The position numbers and the translations under genes are program-made. Below, in pieces: positions 27,756-37,250 of a stretch of DNA of 64,000 bases (its first letter is position 1; every line of letters begins with the position of its first letter). The notes under the pieces are model-generated. The model saw only the letters and a list, made by a program, of their open reading frames with translations, did not search any database and had not been told where the DNA came from. This stretch comes from Leptospira sanjuanensis (GTDB lineage Bacteria > Spirochaetota > Leptospiria > Leptospirales > Leptospiraceae): contig NZ_JAIZBG010000001.1 in NCBI RefSeq assembly GCF_022267325.1, forward strand, positions 1,678,001-1,742,000, given 5' to 3'.

Positions 27756-29523
27756 AATCTTCTCCGCGATTGCAGGCATATTGTTTTTTCTCCAGTGCTT
27801 AGGAGGCGGAGAAGCAAAACCGTTCTACGGAAACTTGGCTCTTTTGTTGGACGCACCTCTTTCCGATCTGAAATATCCGATTCCTATGCTGCAATATACG
27901 AAATTCGTTCCGATTCCTACGATTCGTCCTTCGGTAACGGGGGTTCCAAGTCGGTATTCGATTTCTCCGTCACTTCCGACGGGAATTGGTTTGGACGTTA
28001 CCACGGGCGCTCTCTCCGGAATTCCCACCGAGTCGCTTCCAGCGACGGAATACACGATCACCGCAAGCAATGCGAAGAATTCCGTCCAAACTACGATTCG
28101 ATTACAAGCCTCGGTCGGCATCTGGCAAAACGGGGCCTATATCAAGGCGTCTAACGCGGATATTGCGGACTATTTCGGAAACACCGTAGCGATCGACGGC
28201 GATACGATTGCGGTAGGAGCGTATCAAGAAAGCAGCGCACAGACTACGATTACGAACGGAACAACCGCCAGTTCGGATAACGGCGCGGATAGTTCGGGTG
28301 CCGTTTATGTGTATCGGAGAAACGGAGCGGTTTGGGCACAAGAAGCGTATATTAAAGCGCCGAATGCGGAAGCGTACGATTATTTCGGTTATAGTCTTGC
28401 GATTTCGGGAGACACTCTTGTGGTCGGAGCGTATTTGGAAAGCAGCAGCGATACTACGATCACGAATGGAACCACAGCGAGCGCGGATAACAGCGCCGGA
28501 GGTTCGGGAGCGGTCTATGTGTTTCGAAGAAGCGGAGCGAACTGGGTGCAGGAGGCTTATCTCAAAGCGCCGAACGCGGAAGCGGGAGATTCCTTCGGAT
28601 ACAGCGTCGCGATTTTCGGAGATACGATCGCGGTCGGCGCTTTTGCGGAAAGCAGCGGCGATACTACGATCACGAACGGAACTACAGCGAGTGCGGACAA
28701 CAGCGCAGCAAGTTCGGGAGCGGTCTATGTGTATCGTAGAAGCGGAACCGCCTGGGCCCAGGAGGCGTATCTAAAGGCGTCTAACGCGGATGCGGGGGAT
28801 CTGTTCGGGTACAGCGTTGCGATCCACGGAGATACCATCGCGGTCGGCGCGAACGGAGAAAGCAGCAATCAAATCACGATCACGAACGGAACGACGGCAA
28901 GCGCGGACAACAGTAAAAGCGAATCGGGCGCGGTTTATGTTTACAAACGGACGGGAGCCGTTTGGACGCAGGAAGCGTATCTAAAGGCGAATAACGCGTC
29001 CGCGGGGAATTGGCTCGGATACAGCGTCGCGATTTCAGGGGATACGATCGTATCGGGCGCAACGGGAGAATCGGAAGGGGCCGCGTACGTATTCGTTCGC
29101 GTCGGGACGACTTGGACGCAGCAAAGAATTCTCAAGCCGGTCAATCCGGGTTCCGTCAACGAGTTCGGAAATAGTCTGGCGATTTCGGGAGATACGATCG
29201 TGGTCGGTTCGTATTGGGAGGGAAGTAACGCGAATCAGATTACGAACGGAATCACCGCCAGTACGAACAACTCCCTTCAAAGCGCCGGAGCCGCGTATGT
29301 CTATCAAAGAACCGGAACGACCTGGGCACAGGAATCCTATCTCAAAGCAAAAAATGTGCAGACCGGTGATTGGTTTGGAATGGGAATCGGAATTTCAGGA
29401 GACACAATTCTTGCAGGGGCTCCGCAGGAAGACTCGGGACAAACTACCATTACGCAAGGTACGATTCAGACTTGGAATGAAATGAAACCGAACTCCGGAG
29501 CGGTCTACATATTCAATCGTTAA
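27739..29523 (+). CDS. Lipoprotein with Ig-like (He_PIG) domain and FG-GAP-like repeats
   Basis: The 594-residue protein has a signal peptide MRFENRIFSAIAGILFFLQC with Cys20 as likely lipid anchor. Residues 60-125 resemble a putative-Ig (He_PIG) domain (YSISPSLPTGIGLDVTTG, ALSGIPTE). Seven blades follow, each YLKASNADAGDLFGYSVAI, GDTIAVGA, SSGDTTITNGTTASADNS and SGAVYVYRR. The first four are spaced exactly 70 residues (210 bp) apart and are highly similar. The start overlaps the upstream paralogue by 17 bases with GGGAG before it. The pair probably arose by duplication; both look surface-exposed. Confidence 0.85.
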   Translation: MRFENRIFSAIAGILFFLQCLGGGEAKPFYGNLALLLDAPLSDLKYPIPMLQYTKFVPIPTIRPSVTGVPSRYSISPSLPTGIGLDVTTGALSGIPTESLPATEYTITASNAKNSVQTTIRLQASVGIWQNGAYIKASNADIADYFGNTVAIDGDTIAVGAYQESSAQTTITNGTTASSDNGADSSGAVYVYRRNGAVWAQEAYIKAPNAEAYDYFGYSLAISGDTLVVGAYLESSSDTTITNGTTASADNSAGGSGAVYVFRRSGANWVQEAYLKAPNAEAGDSFGYSVAIFGDTIAVGAFAESSGDTTITNGTTASADNSAASSGAVYVYRRSGTAWAQEAYLKASNADAGDLFGYSVAIHGDTIAVGANGESSNQITITNGTTASADNSKSESGAVYVYKRTGAVWTQEAYLKANNASAGNWLGYSVAISGDTIVSGATGESEGAAYVFVRVGTTWTQQRILKPVNPGSVNEFGNSLAISGDTIVVGSYWEGSNANQITNGITASTNNSLQSAGAAYVYQRTGTTWAQESYLKAKNVQTGDWFGMGIGISGDTILAGAPQEDSGQTTITQGTIQTWNEMKPNSGAVYIFNR

Positions 29524-29565
29524 AACGATCAAGCTCGCAACGAGAATCGATTCGTTTAACGATTT

Positions 29566-30321
29566 TTACCGGCGAACGCAATAAAGACCGTGGGTAGAAT
29601 TACAACCCGTTGCCGCTGAATAACCTCGATCGATCATATACGTGGAGACGTCTTCCGGATAACCGATGGAACCGTAAGTGGTTCCCGTTGCCGTACTCGT
29701 CCAGTTGAAACAACTTCTTCCTGCACCCGGCAGCCAAATCCCGACCGAACCGGGAGTATCGTTTCGAATGCCGGTGAACGTGTAAGTGCTGATGGGCCTG
29801 GTTCCATCTACGATGATCGCGTTGCTCGCCGGAAACGCACTAAACATCGCCTGCGAGTCCGTTGTGAAAACGAGTCTACTATCCGCGGGATTTAAGGAAC
29901 TTTTTTTAACGTTGAAATAACTCGTATTCGGATGCAAAACCCAATTGTGAGTCAGATCTCTTGTACCGGATTCATCCATAAGCATTGCCTTATATTCGCT
30001 CGGAGTTCCGAAGGATGCGGGCAGAACGGCTGCTGCGGTTTGACAGAGAGCGTCCGCACCGGAAATACCTCCCATCGACCCATTCGTAAGAATTCCTCCG
30101 ATGTTGTAGAGTTCAAAGATATAACAAGGACCCAAGGTGGTGCTGCAGTTGGGAACGTCACCCGGTTGTTGCGCGGAAGAATTGAAGAAGCGTGCGGGTT
30201 CCACTAAGGCGATTAGCGGATTTTTCATAGCATCGACCGAGATCCGGTCCGCTTGGCTGCAATAGGAAGTAAACGAAAGAATCCAGAACAAAACGGACGT
30301 TTTTATAAAATCGTTCTTCAT
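29566..30321 (-). CDS. DUF1554 lipoprotein
   Basis: The 251-residue protein has a signal peptide ending SFTSYC (lipobox). Residues 70-250 match DUF1554, a domain expanded in Leptospira: GGISGADALCQTAAA, YKAMLMDESGTRDLTHNWVL, TFTGIRNDTPGSVGIW and a Cys-bearing C-terminus THGLYCVRR. The fold resembles C-type-lectin or collagen endostatin-like domains, so ligand binding at the surface is possible; no function is known. Two ATGs lie in tandem (30324, 30321) after AAGGAAA. It converges on the FG-GAP gene with a 42-bp gap. Confidence 0.88.
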   Translation of the reverse strand: MKNDFIKTSVLFWILSFTSYCSQADRISVDAMKNPLIALVEPARFFNSSAQQPGDVPNCSTTLGPCYIFELYNIGGILTNGSMGGISGADALCQTAAAVLPASFGTPSEYKAMLMDESGTRDLTHNWVLHPNTSYFNVKKSSLNPADSRLVFTTDSQAMFSAFPASNAIIVDGTRPISTYTFTGIRNDTPGSVGIWLPGAGRSCFNWTSTATGTTYGSIGYPEDVSTYMIDRGYSAATGCNSTHGLYCVRR

Positions 30322-30324
30322 CAT

Positions 30325-30737
30325 TTTCCTTCCGAGCCCGGATGTCTCGCTCTATCTATGAAAACACATTCGAAAAGAATAATTTTCCTGACAAAAGAAG
30401 AATCCGGACTCCGAAAGCGGGAAAGGAACGAACGCTATCGTTTCAGGAATGATCGACGATGCGTAAAAGTCGGGAAATGAGTAAAACGTTTTTTGAAGAA
30501 GATATTCCCGCGCAATTCGGTCCCATTTCTGCATTTCTTTGATAAAGATACGCTCTCGTTTTGTAATAAGCGAAAGACCGAACCGGACTGGATCTGTGTG
30601 TTACCCAAGTAATCAAATCCCCGAATATTCCTTACAAAAACCCCGTAAATTTGATATAGATCGATGACAAAAAACGAATATACGTTATCATTCTTGCCTG
30701 CAGATTTTTGAATATACTCAGAAAAAAGGAATGAAAC
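30325..30737. other. Intergenic region upstream of the nor operon
   Basis: 413 bases between the divergent DUF1554 gene and norC. No convincing gene. It contains an Fnr/Crp-like site at 30651-30664. AAAAAAGGAATG just before norC supplies its ribosome-binding site. Confidence 0.5.
30651..30664 (+). promoter_or_regulatory. Fnr/Crp/NnrR-like operator upstream of norC
   Basis: TTGAT-ATAG-ATCGA matches the Fnr/Dnr/NnrR consensus TTGAT-N4-ATCAA with one mismatch, 74 bp before the norC start. Regulators of this family often activate nor genes in response to nitric oxide or oxygen limitation. The match is short, so this is suggestive only. Confidence 0.5.
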
Positions 30738-31424
30738 ATGCTCAGTAAGTTTCAGGCAAAATTATTTTTTCTACTCGGAACCGCTTTGTTTTCCGCCGTA
30801 TTCTTATTTCTTACGTTCGATTCGATGCGGTATGTTTATTCGCACGAATCGAATCGAAACATTTCACCGAGCGTCATTGCGGGAAAAGCAATCTGGGAAA
30901 CGAATAATTGTATGGGATGTCATACGATTTTGGGAGAAGGAGCCTATTACGCTCCCGAACTTACGAAGGTATATGAACGCCGCGGCCCCGAATGGATACG
31001 CGTTTTTTTAAAGGATCCCCAAGCGATGTATCCGGGCGAAAGGAAGATGGTCCGATACGACTTCACCGATCAACAGATCGACGAGGTGATCGCGTTTCTC
31101 AAATGGAGCGGAGAGTTGGATCTGAAAGGTTTCCCTCCGAAACCGGAGTATAAACAAGAAACCAAAACCGTTAGCGTGCAGTCGGCTAATATACAGCCTC
31201 CCGAAAAATTCAAACAGATCTGTACGGCCTGTCATGCGGTCGGCGGTTCCGGAGGAAACGTAGGCCCGGCTTTGGACTCTGTAGGCAATAAATACGAAGT
31301 TGGGTATTTGGAAAATTGGCTGAAAGACCCCCAAAAGATCAAACCGGGAACCGCGATGCCGAAACTTCCTCTGACGGATTCGGAAATCAAGGATCTCACG
31401 AAGTATTTATCCCAGTTAAAATAG
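30738..31424 (+). CDS. norC: Nitric oxide reductase subunit C with an extra cytochrome c domain
   Basis: The 228-residue protein has one N-terminal membrane helix (about 8-28), then a NorC domain with CMGCH (Cys58, Cys61, His62), HTILGEGAYYAPELTKVYER and a distal Met region. A second cytochrome c motif, CTACH (Cys162-His166), follows with GGSGGNVGPALD. NorC normally carries one heme; it passes electrons to NorB for 2 NO to N2O. The second domain may take the place of a soluble donor. It is first in norCBQD. Confidence 0.92.
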   Translation: MLSKFQAKLFFLLGTALFSAVFLFLTFDSMRYVYSHESNRNISPSVIAGKAIWETNNCMGCHTILGEGAYYAPELTKVYERRGPEWIRVFLKDPQAMYPGERKMVRYDFTDQQIDEVIAFLKWSGELDLKGFPPKPEYKQETKTVSVQSANIQPPEKFKQICTACHAVGGSGGNVGPALDSVGNKYEVGYLENWLKDPQKIKPGTAMPKLPLTDSEIKDLTKYLSQLK

Positions 31425-31454
31425 AATCGAAAAGGAATCATAAGTGGAGCGATC

Positions 31455-32822
31455 ATGAAATACAAATCTCAGAAAATAGCCTATTGGTTTTTCGCAACGT
31501 GTATGCTGCTTCTCTCGTTGCAGTTAGTTTACGGATTTATAATGTCTTTTGCGAGAATGGGGTTCGACGGTTTGCACGATTGGATTCCGTTCAACGCGGC
31601 GAGGGCGACTCATACGAATCTTCTCGTGGTTTGGCTTTTGACGGGATTTATGGGGGCGGCGCATTATATCATTCCGGAAGAATCGGGCAGGGAGCTTTAT
31701 TCGGAAAAATTGGCGTATGTACAATTGATTTCCCTGATCGTAGTCGGAGTCGTTTCGATCGTTGGATTTCATTTTAACGTATGGGAAGGAAGAAAGTTCC
31801 TGGAAATACCGAGACCTCTCGATTATCTCGTCGTGATAAACGTCCTAATGTTTCTATTCAATATAGGAATGACCGTTTGGAAAGGAAGCAAGAACTCGAC
31901 GACCGGACTCGTTCTGTATTTCGGTTTATTTTCCGCGGCGTTGTTGTATCTGCCGGGAATGATTCAGTTCAATAGTCAGACCGTGGATTCTTACTTTCGC
32001 TGGTGGGTCGTTCATCTTTGGGTGGAAGGGGTTTGGGAACTGATCATGGGGGGAATTCTTTCTTTTCTTCTCATTAAGTTGACGGGAGTCGATCGGGAAG
32101 TGATCGAAAAATGGCTCTACGTGATTGTCGGATTAACGTTTTTATCCGGAATTTTAGGAACGGGGCATCATTACTACTTTATCGGTGTTCCCGAATATTG
32201 GAAATGGGTCGGCGGATTCTTTTCCATGCTCGAACCTCTCGCGTTTTTGGCGATGGCGATGTTCGCGATTTCCATGTATCGAAAGAGCGGAAGAAATCAT
32301 CCGAACGCGATTTCGATTTATTGGACGATCGGGAGCGCGGTGATGTCCTTCGTAGGCGCGGGCTTTTTAGGATTCGCACACACGCTGCCTCAAGTGAATC
32401 TTTATACTCACGGAACCTTGATTACGGCGATGCACGGCCATCTTGCGTTTTGGGGAGCGTATGCGATGATCGTATTGGCGATCGTAACCTATGCGATGCC
32501 TCTATTGACCGGAAGAAAACTCTGGAACAATCCTACGGGACTTTACGCCTTCTGGGCGTCTAACATCGGTATGTTGGGAATGACCGGAGCCTTTGCGGTG
32601 GCCGGGATCGCTCAGGTTTATCTGGAACGAAAATTCGGAATGGATTTTCTAATCGTACAGAAGGAGATCGAGGTTCACTTTTTCGGATTGACGTTAGCCG
32701 CCATCGTGTTCACGTCCGGAATCGTCGCGTTTATCGTAAACTTTATACGATTCGGTCGGCCTACCGACGAAGCTCTGAACGCCGAGAGCGCATCGGGCGA
32801 CGTCGTAATGAATTTTAGATGA
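31455..32822 (+). CDS. norB: Nitric oxide reductase subunit B
   Basis: The 455-residue protein has 12 predicted helices typical of the cNOR branch of heme-copper oxidases. Diagnostic segments are RATHTNLLVVWLLTGFMGAA, RWWVVHLWVEGVWELI (active-site His and the non-heme iron Glu), GTGHHYYFIG and HGHLAFWGAYAMIVLAI (heme-ligand His). It reduces NO to N2O in the inner membrane. GGAG lies eight bases before the ATG. It overlaps the next gene by ATGA. Confidence 0.95.
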   Translation: MKYKSQKIAYWFFATCMLLLSLQLVYGFIMSFARMGFDGLHDWIPFNAARATHTNLLVVWLLTGFMGAAHYIIPEESGRELYSEKLAYVQLISLIVVGVVSIVGFHFNVWEGRKFLEIPRPLDYLVVINVLMFLFNIGMTVWKGSKNSTTGLVLYFGLFSAALLYLPGMIQFNSQTVDSYFRWWVVHLWVEGVWELIMGGILSFLLIKLTGVDREVIEKWLYVIVGLTFLSGILGTGHHYYFIGVPEYWKWVGGFFSMLEPLAFLAMAMFAISMYRKSGRNHPNAISIYWTIGSAVMSFVGAGFLGFAHTLPQVNLYTHGTLITAMHGHLAFWGAYAMIVLAIVTYAMPLLTGRKLWNNPTGLYAFWASNIGMLGMTGAFAVAGIAQVYLERKFGMDFLIVQKEIEVHFFGLTLAAIVFTSGIVAFIVNFIRFGRPTDEALNAESASGDVVMNFR

Positions 32823-33640
32823 AGAATTCGACGAACATAGAAGAGGCGGAACGATCTCAAGTCCGGCTCGAACTTCCTTTTTACAAAGAGATCGGGCACG
32901 AAGTTGTTGCGTTCGAACACGCGCATCGAAATAAACTTCCGCTTTTGCTGAAGGGGCCGACCGGTTCCGGAAAATCCCGCTTTGTGGAATACATGGCGGC
33001 AAAATTGAAACTCCCATTGTTGATCGTTTCTTGTCATGAAGAAACTTCCGCGGTGGATCTTTTGGGACGATACCTCATTCAAGGAGCGGAAACGGTTTGG
33101 CAGGACGGTCCGCTGACGCGAAGCGTTCGAATGGGGGCGATTCTTTATATCGATGAAATCGCGGAAGCGCGACCCGATACGATCGTCGCAATTCATCCTT
33201 TAACCGACTATCGGAGGGAAATCTATCTCGATCGGAAAAACGAAAGGATTCAGGCTCCGGAATCTTTTATGCTCGTCGCTTCCTACAATCCGGGTTATCA
33301 AAAAGGTTGGAAGGAATTGAAACCTTCCACAAGACAGAGGTTTGTCGCATTACAATTCGATTATCCGAAGTCGGAAGTGGAAGAGTCGATCGTAAGGGGA
33401 GAAACGGGAATTTCGTCCGAATTCGCGGGAAAGTTGGTCAGGCTCGGACACAAGATTCGCAATCTTACCGAACTAGGATTGACCGAATCCTGTTCGACGA
33501 GGTTGCTTGTGGACGCCGCAAAGATGATCGTAAGCGGACTTCCTCCCCGTTTGTCCTGCGAAGTTGCGATCGTACAACCCTTATCGGACGACCGGGACAT
33601 CGTAAACGCGTTGAAGGATTTGGTCGCCTTGTCTTTGTGA
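32819..33640 (+). CDS. norQ: NorQ/CbbQ-family AAA+ ATPase
   Basis: The 273-residue MoxR-type AAA+ protein has Walker A GPTGSGKS, Walker B ILYIDEIAEA and sensor ASYNPGY, with the CbbQ/NorQ C-terminal domain. NorQ forms hexamers and works with NorD to insert the non-heme iron into NorB. The ATG overlaps the norB stop (ATGA), so translation is coupled. The norD-like gene follows 6 bp later. Confidence 0.92.
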   Translation: MKNSTNIEEAERSQVRLELPFYKEIGHEVVAFEHAHRNKLPLLLKGPTGSGKSRFVEYMAAKLKLPLLIVSCHEETSAVDLLGRYLIQGAETVWQDGPLTRSVRMGAILYIDEIAEARPDTIVAIHPLTDYRREIYLDRKNERIQAPESFMLVASYNPGYQKGWKELKPSTRQRFVALQFDYPKSEVEESIVRGETGISSEFAGKLVRLGHKIRNLTELGLTESCSTRLLVDAAKMIVSGLPPRLSCEVAIVQPLSDDRDIVNALKDLVALSL

Positions 33641-33646
33641 TTTCGC

Positions 33647-35413
33647 GTGAGCTGGGAGGAATTTACATTCAAACAATTGTATCGATTCTTTCGGATCGGA
33701 TCGCAGGATCCCGATACGAATGAGAATTCGGTATCTCTCGCGGAGATCAAGGACAGGCTTTCGATTCTTGCAAAAGCTCTTACGGGAGAGAATATCGAGA
33801 TTCTCACCGCAGAGAAAGAAGGCGGATATCAGAAACGGAGATTCTTTCTCCCCGCGATTTATACACATGCGCATGATAAGAACGGAAATTTAGAATATTA
33901 TATTTTTAGAATTTTGTATCTGACTGAACAGAAACGATTGGGCCTAAACTGGGAGGACGGTCTCGATCCGGAAAGGAATCCGTCCATTCAAAAGGCAAAA
34001 GAAACCTATCCTTTGGTTTTAAGGAGCATCGCGGATCAATATCCGGATTCACTTCGGCTCGTAAATTCCGTGATCGAAACCGAAGTCGCGTTTCGGGAAA
34101 AGAAAAATCAAACTTTCGAATATAAGGAAAATCTTTCGCTTCTTCACGGAGTGTGGATGTCCGCTCCGAAAGACGTCCTTCCGGAAAAGGATTCCGCAAT
34201 TCCGAAGGAGCGTCTAAGCGGAAACGATTCGATCGAAACCGAAGAAGAAGGAGTCGTTCGTGAAAAAATAAATCCGATCCAAGTCGATCGGAAATCCCAG
34301 AAGGATTACACCTTACAACATCACTTTGAAAAAGTGGATACGATCGAAGAATTCAACGGAAATTGGAGGGACTTCGACGGTTCCGACGAACTCGAGGAAC
34401 AAAAAGAAGCCCTTCGGGAATTGGATCTCAGAAACACCGTCCGTTCGGACGATCCTACACATTCCATCTTTCGAACCGAATATTCGTTCGGGTCGGCGCT
34501 CGGGGAAACCGAAGACGTCGTTTCGAATGAGGAATCGGTTTCGTACGACGAATGGGATTTCGGCAAAAAGAAATATAAGAAAGGGTATTGTAGCGTCTTT
34601 CCGAAAACGTTTTTGCGGGAAGATCCCGCGTTTTACGCGAACGCGGTTTCGGAACACAGAGCCGTTTTGAACACACTCCGGTCTCGATTCAACCGTTTCG
34701 TTAACGAACGAAATGTCGTTAAACGGCAGTTAGACGGGGAAGATATCGACCTGGATTCGATCGTGGAACATTCTACGGACGTTCTCTCCGGCAGAAGTCC
34801 TTCCGAAAGAATCTATCTTTCCAAACGAAAAGCGACTCGCGACGTTTCGATTCTGATACTGACGGACACGAGTTTATCCACCGATTCTTTTGTGGAGAAT
34901 CGGCGAATTCTGGATGTCGAGAAAGTTTCGCTGTTATTATTCGGTCAGCTCTGTTCCGAATACGGAGATCGATTTCAAATGGATTGTTTTTCTTCGAGAA
35001 CGAGAAATCATTGCGACTATTTTACGATCAAGAGATTCGAGGACGTTTGGGAAAAAACGAGAAAGAAAATAGGCGCCGTTCAAGCGAGCGGTTATACGAG
35101 AATCGGTCCCGCGATTCGGCACGCTTTGACTCGGATCGAACGGGAAAAAAGTTCGAAACGATGGATTCTTCTTTTGTCGGATGGAAAGCCGAACGACTAC
35201 GATCGATACGAAGGCCGTTACGGAATCGAGGATGTAAAACAAGCGATTCGGGAATGTGAAAAACAAAACGTAGGTTTTTATGCTCTTGCGATCGACAAGC
35301 AGGCGAAACAGTATCTCCCTTCGATGCTCGGACACGGTTCGTATCGTATTCTTCCCAATCCCGTTCATCTTCCGGATGCGCTTTCCGATTTTTATATGAA
35401 GCTGATAAAATAA
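33647..35413 (+). CDS. norD: NorD-like von Willebrand factor A protein
   Basis: The 588-residue protein begins at GTG 33647. The C-terminal vWA domain (about 400-585) has the MIDAS motif DTSLS in ILILTDTSLSTDS, YTRIGPAIRHA and LLSDGKPND. The long acidic N-terminal part matches CbbO/NorD-type activators. NorD anchors the NorQ ring to NorB during activation. The ribosome-binding site is weak, as expected if translation is coupled to norQ. It ends the operon; no nirK, nirS or nosZ is in view, so NO detoxification rather than full denitrification is likely. Confidence 0.88.
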   Translation: MSWEEFTFKQLYRFFRIGSQDPDTNENSVSLAEIKDRLSILAKALTGENIEILTAEKEGGYQKRRFFLPAIYTHAHDKNGNLEYYIFRILYLTEQKRLGLNWEDGLDPERNPSIQKAKETYPLVLRSIADQYPDSLRLVNSVIETEVAFREKKNQTFEYKENLSLLHGVWMSAPKDVLPEKDSAIPKERLSGNDSIETEEEGVVREKINPIQVDRKSQKDYTLQHHFEKVDTIEEFNGNWRDFDGSDELEEQKEALRELDLRNTVRSDDPTHSIFRTEYSFGSALGETEDVVSNEESVSYDEWDFGKKKYKKGYCSVFPKTFLREDPAFYANAVSEHRAVLNTLRSRFNRFVNERNVVKRQLDGEDIDLDSIVEHSTDVLSGRSPSERIYLSKRKATRDVSILILTDTSLSTDSFVENRRILDVEKVSLLLFGQLCSEYGDRFQMDCFSSRTRNHCDYFTIKRFEDVWEKTRKKIGAVQASGYTRIGPAIRHALTRIEREKSSKRWILLLSDGKPNDYDRYEGRYGIEDVKQAIRECEKQNVGFYALAIDKQAKQYLPSMLGHGSYRILPNPVHLPDALSDFYMKLIK

Positions 35414-35570
35414 AGGGAATCTGAAAAATCGCGCGGAAACGTTTGCGAAAAATCATCGGGTTTGGGAGAGGATTTCGTCTAACGGGCCTTCGCTCCTTTC
35501 CATTTCCGCAAAGAAGCCGATGACAATTGTCAGTGAAAGTTCGTTTTGGTCCGATCCATTTAAAGAATTC

Positions 35571-36377
35571 TTATAAACGAAGACCCTGATCCAATAGGAT
35601 CAAGGATGCGATCGTGAATACGAAATAACCGAAACCTTTTTTCAAAGACCGTTCCTTCATTCTCGAAGAAAGGAATTGTCCGAAAATCATTCCTCCGATT
35701 CCCAATACGCAAATCGTTAAAAGGAAGGGACAAGCTTCCGTTTGCGCCGTCGAAAAACTGATCGCAAATCCGAACAAGGAATTGGCCGCGATGATCGCAA
35801 GAGAAGTTCCGATCGCGACGCCGATCGAAAATTTAAGAAGAAGCACCAGGGCGGGAATGATTAAAAAGCCGCCTCCCGCTCCCACGAATCCGGTGATCAA
35901 ACCAACGATCAATCCTTTGAGTCCGATCGTCATCCAAGGTACGGAAGCCGCATGATTTCGAGACGTTTCTACGGAGGTCGAAACGGAAGTGTGAATCATC
36001 CCCCATGCACTGAAGATCATCGCGATCGCAAAGACGATCATTATCGAAAGCGACTTTGAGAGAACGATTCCGAAATACGAATCGAACGAGTTCGGAAGAA
36101 TGGGAAGCAGGAATCCTCTCGCAATATAGATGCCGATAAAGCTCGGTAATGCGAAAAGAATTCCTATCTTCCCGTCGATATTTCCTTTTTTCGCATTCAG
36201 CAAGGCTCCGATCAACGCGGTTACTCCTACGACGAAAAGCGAGTTCGTCGTCGCTTGGTCCGCATCCTGTCCGAAGATATAGAAAAGAATGGGAACCATA
36301 AGAATGGACCCTCCCGCTCCGATCAGTCCGATCGAAGTTCCCATAAGAAAGGATGCGATGTAACCGAGTATCAGCAT
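35571..36377 (-). CDS. TauE/SafE-family sulfite or sulfonate exporter
   Basis: The 268-residue protein has about eight membrane helices and the duplicated TauE/SafE signature (GLIGAGGSILMVPILFYIFG in the first half, GFVGAGGGFLIIPALVLLLK in the second). The family exports sulfite, sulfoacetate or related anions. It is last in a four-gene sulfur operon and probably removes sulfite made by the persulfide dioxygenase. The gap to the upstream gene is eight bases. Confidence 0.9.
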   Translation of the reverse strand: MLILGYIASFLMGTSIGLIGAGGSILMVPILFYIFGQDADQATTNSLFVVGVTALIGALLNAKKGNIDGKIGILFALPSFIGIYIARGFLLPILPNSFDSYFGIVLSKSLSIMIVFAIAMIFSAWGMIHTSVSTSVETSRNHAASVPWMTIGLKGLIVGLITGFVGAGGGFLIIPALVLLLKFSIGVAIGTSLAIIAANSLFGFAISFSTAQTEACPFLLTICVLGIGGMIFGQFLSSRMKERSLKKGFGYFVFTIASLILLDQGLRL

Positions 36378-36385
36378 CGACGTTC

Positions 36386-36832
36386 TTATTCGAGTTTGTT
36401 TTTCAGATTCGTTTTTTTATCCAAGAATCGAAACAGATACATTCCCGCTAAGACGCTCAGAAAAACGACGAAGGGGCGCGTTTCGAAACTCGCGAGAGAC
36501 GTGACCGACACCGTCGGGCAATAACCTCCCAATCCCCAGCCGATTCCAAAAATAAGACTTCCGATGATCAGCGCCGGTGTGATCTCTTGTCGAGTCGGGA
36601 TATACCAATCTTTCGTAAGCATCGGAGTTTTTCGTTTTCGGATTAATTTATATGTGATGAAATGGATTCCAACCGCTCCCGCCATCGTAAAAAGAAGAGT
36701 GGGATTCCATTTTCCGAAAACATTCAAAAAACCGATTATGTTTGCCGGTTGTAAAATTCCGGATATGCCTAAGCCGATGGCAAAGAGCAGACCCACGATA
36801 AAGGCTCCGAGATTGTATTTCATACGAGCCAT
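36386..36832 (-). CDS. YeeE/YedE-family membrane protein, second half (DUF6691 type)
   Basis: The 148-residue protein has four helices with the YeeE motif GWGLGGYCPTVSVTSLAS, containing the conserved Cys. Together with the 141-residue partner upstream it forms a split version of the 350-residue YeeE/YedE transporter, as in PmpAB pairs. YeeE proteins take up thiosulfate or other reduced sulfur by passing it along Cys residues. The start overlaps the partner's end by 13 bases. Confidence 0.88.
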   Translation of the reverse strand: MARMKYNLGAFIVGLLFAIGLGISGILQPANIIGFLNVFGKWNPTLLFTMAGAVGIHFITYKLIRKRKTPMLTKDWYIPTRQEITPALIIGSLIFGIGWGLGGYCPTVSVTSLASFETRPFVVFLSVLAGMYLFRFLDKKTNLKNKLE

Positions 36833-37245
36833 CCGATCGTTCGAAGAAACAATACGGCTCCCATTCCGGCGCCCATAAAAAGAATCGTAGCCACGATCGA
36901 TCGAAGTGAGAACCTACTTACGCCGCAAACTCCGTGCCCGCTCGTGCAGCCGCCCCCCAACATTGCGCCGAAACCGACGAGGATACCGGCTAACGCGCCG
37001 AGCCAGGTTTTCGTTTGCAGTTCTACCGCTAAAAGTTCGGGAGCGGTGAACTTCAACGAAATTCCTCCCAATAAAAGTCCCACGATGAAATACCATCGCC
37101 AAGCGGTGTCACCTTGAACCGGAACTAAAACGCCGTATACGATCCCGCTGACTCCCGTTACTCTTCCGTTCCATAAAAGCATCAGAGAAACGGCGATCCC
37201 GATCACCGCTCCTCCGATCAATCCCATAACCCATTCTGTGGTCAT
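36820..37245 (-). CDS. YeeE/YedE-family membrane protein, first half
   Basis: The 141-residue protein has four helices and the strongly conserved GGGCTSGHGVCGVSRFS, with two Cys of the sulfur-relay type. It pairs with the 148-residue protein directly downstream to rebuild a complete YeeE-like carrier. It begins five bases after the persulfide dioxygenase gene ends, showing a tight sulfur operon. Confidence 0.9.
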   Translation of the reverse strand: MTTEWVMGLIGGAVIGIAVSLMLLWNGRVTGVSGIVYGVLVPVQGDTAWRWYFIVGLLLGGISLKFTAPELLAVELQTKTWLGALAGILVGFGAMLGGGCTSGHGVCGVSRFSLRSIVATILFMGAGMGAVLFLRTIGWLV

Positions 37246-37250
37246 TTCTT

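Noticed and set aside
35521..35532. 12-bp palindrome TGACAATTGTCA
   Set aside because: It lies between two converging gene ends where an operator is unlikely; short palindromes of this size can occur by chance.
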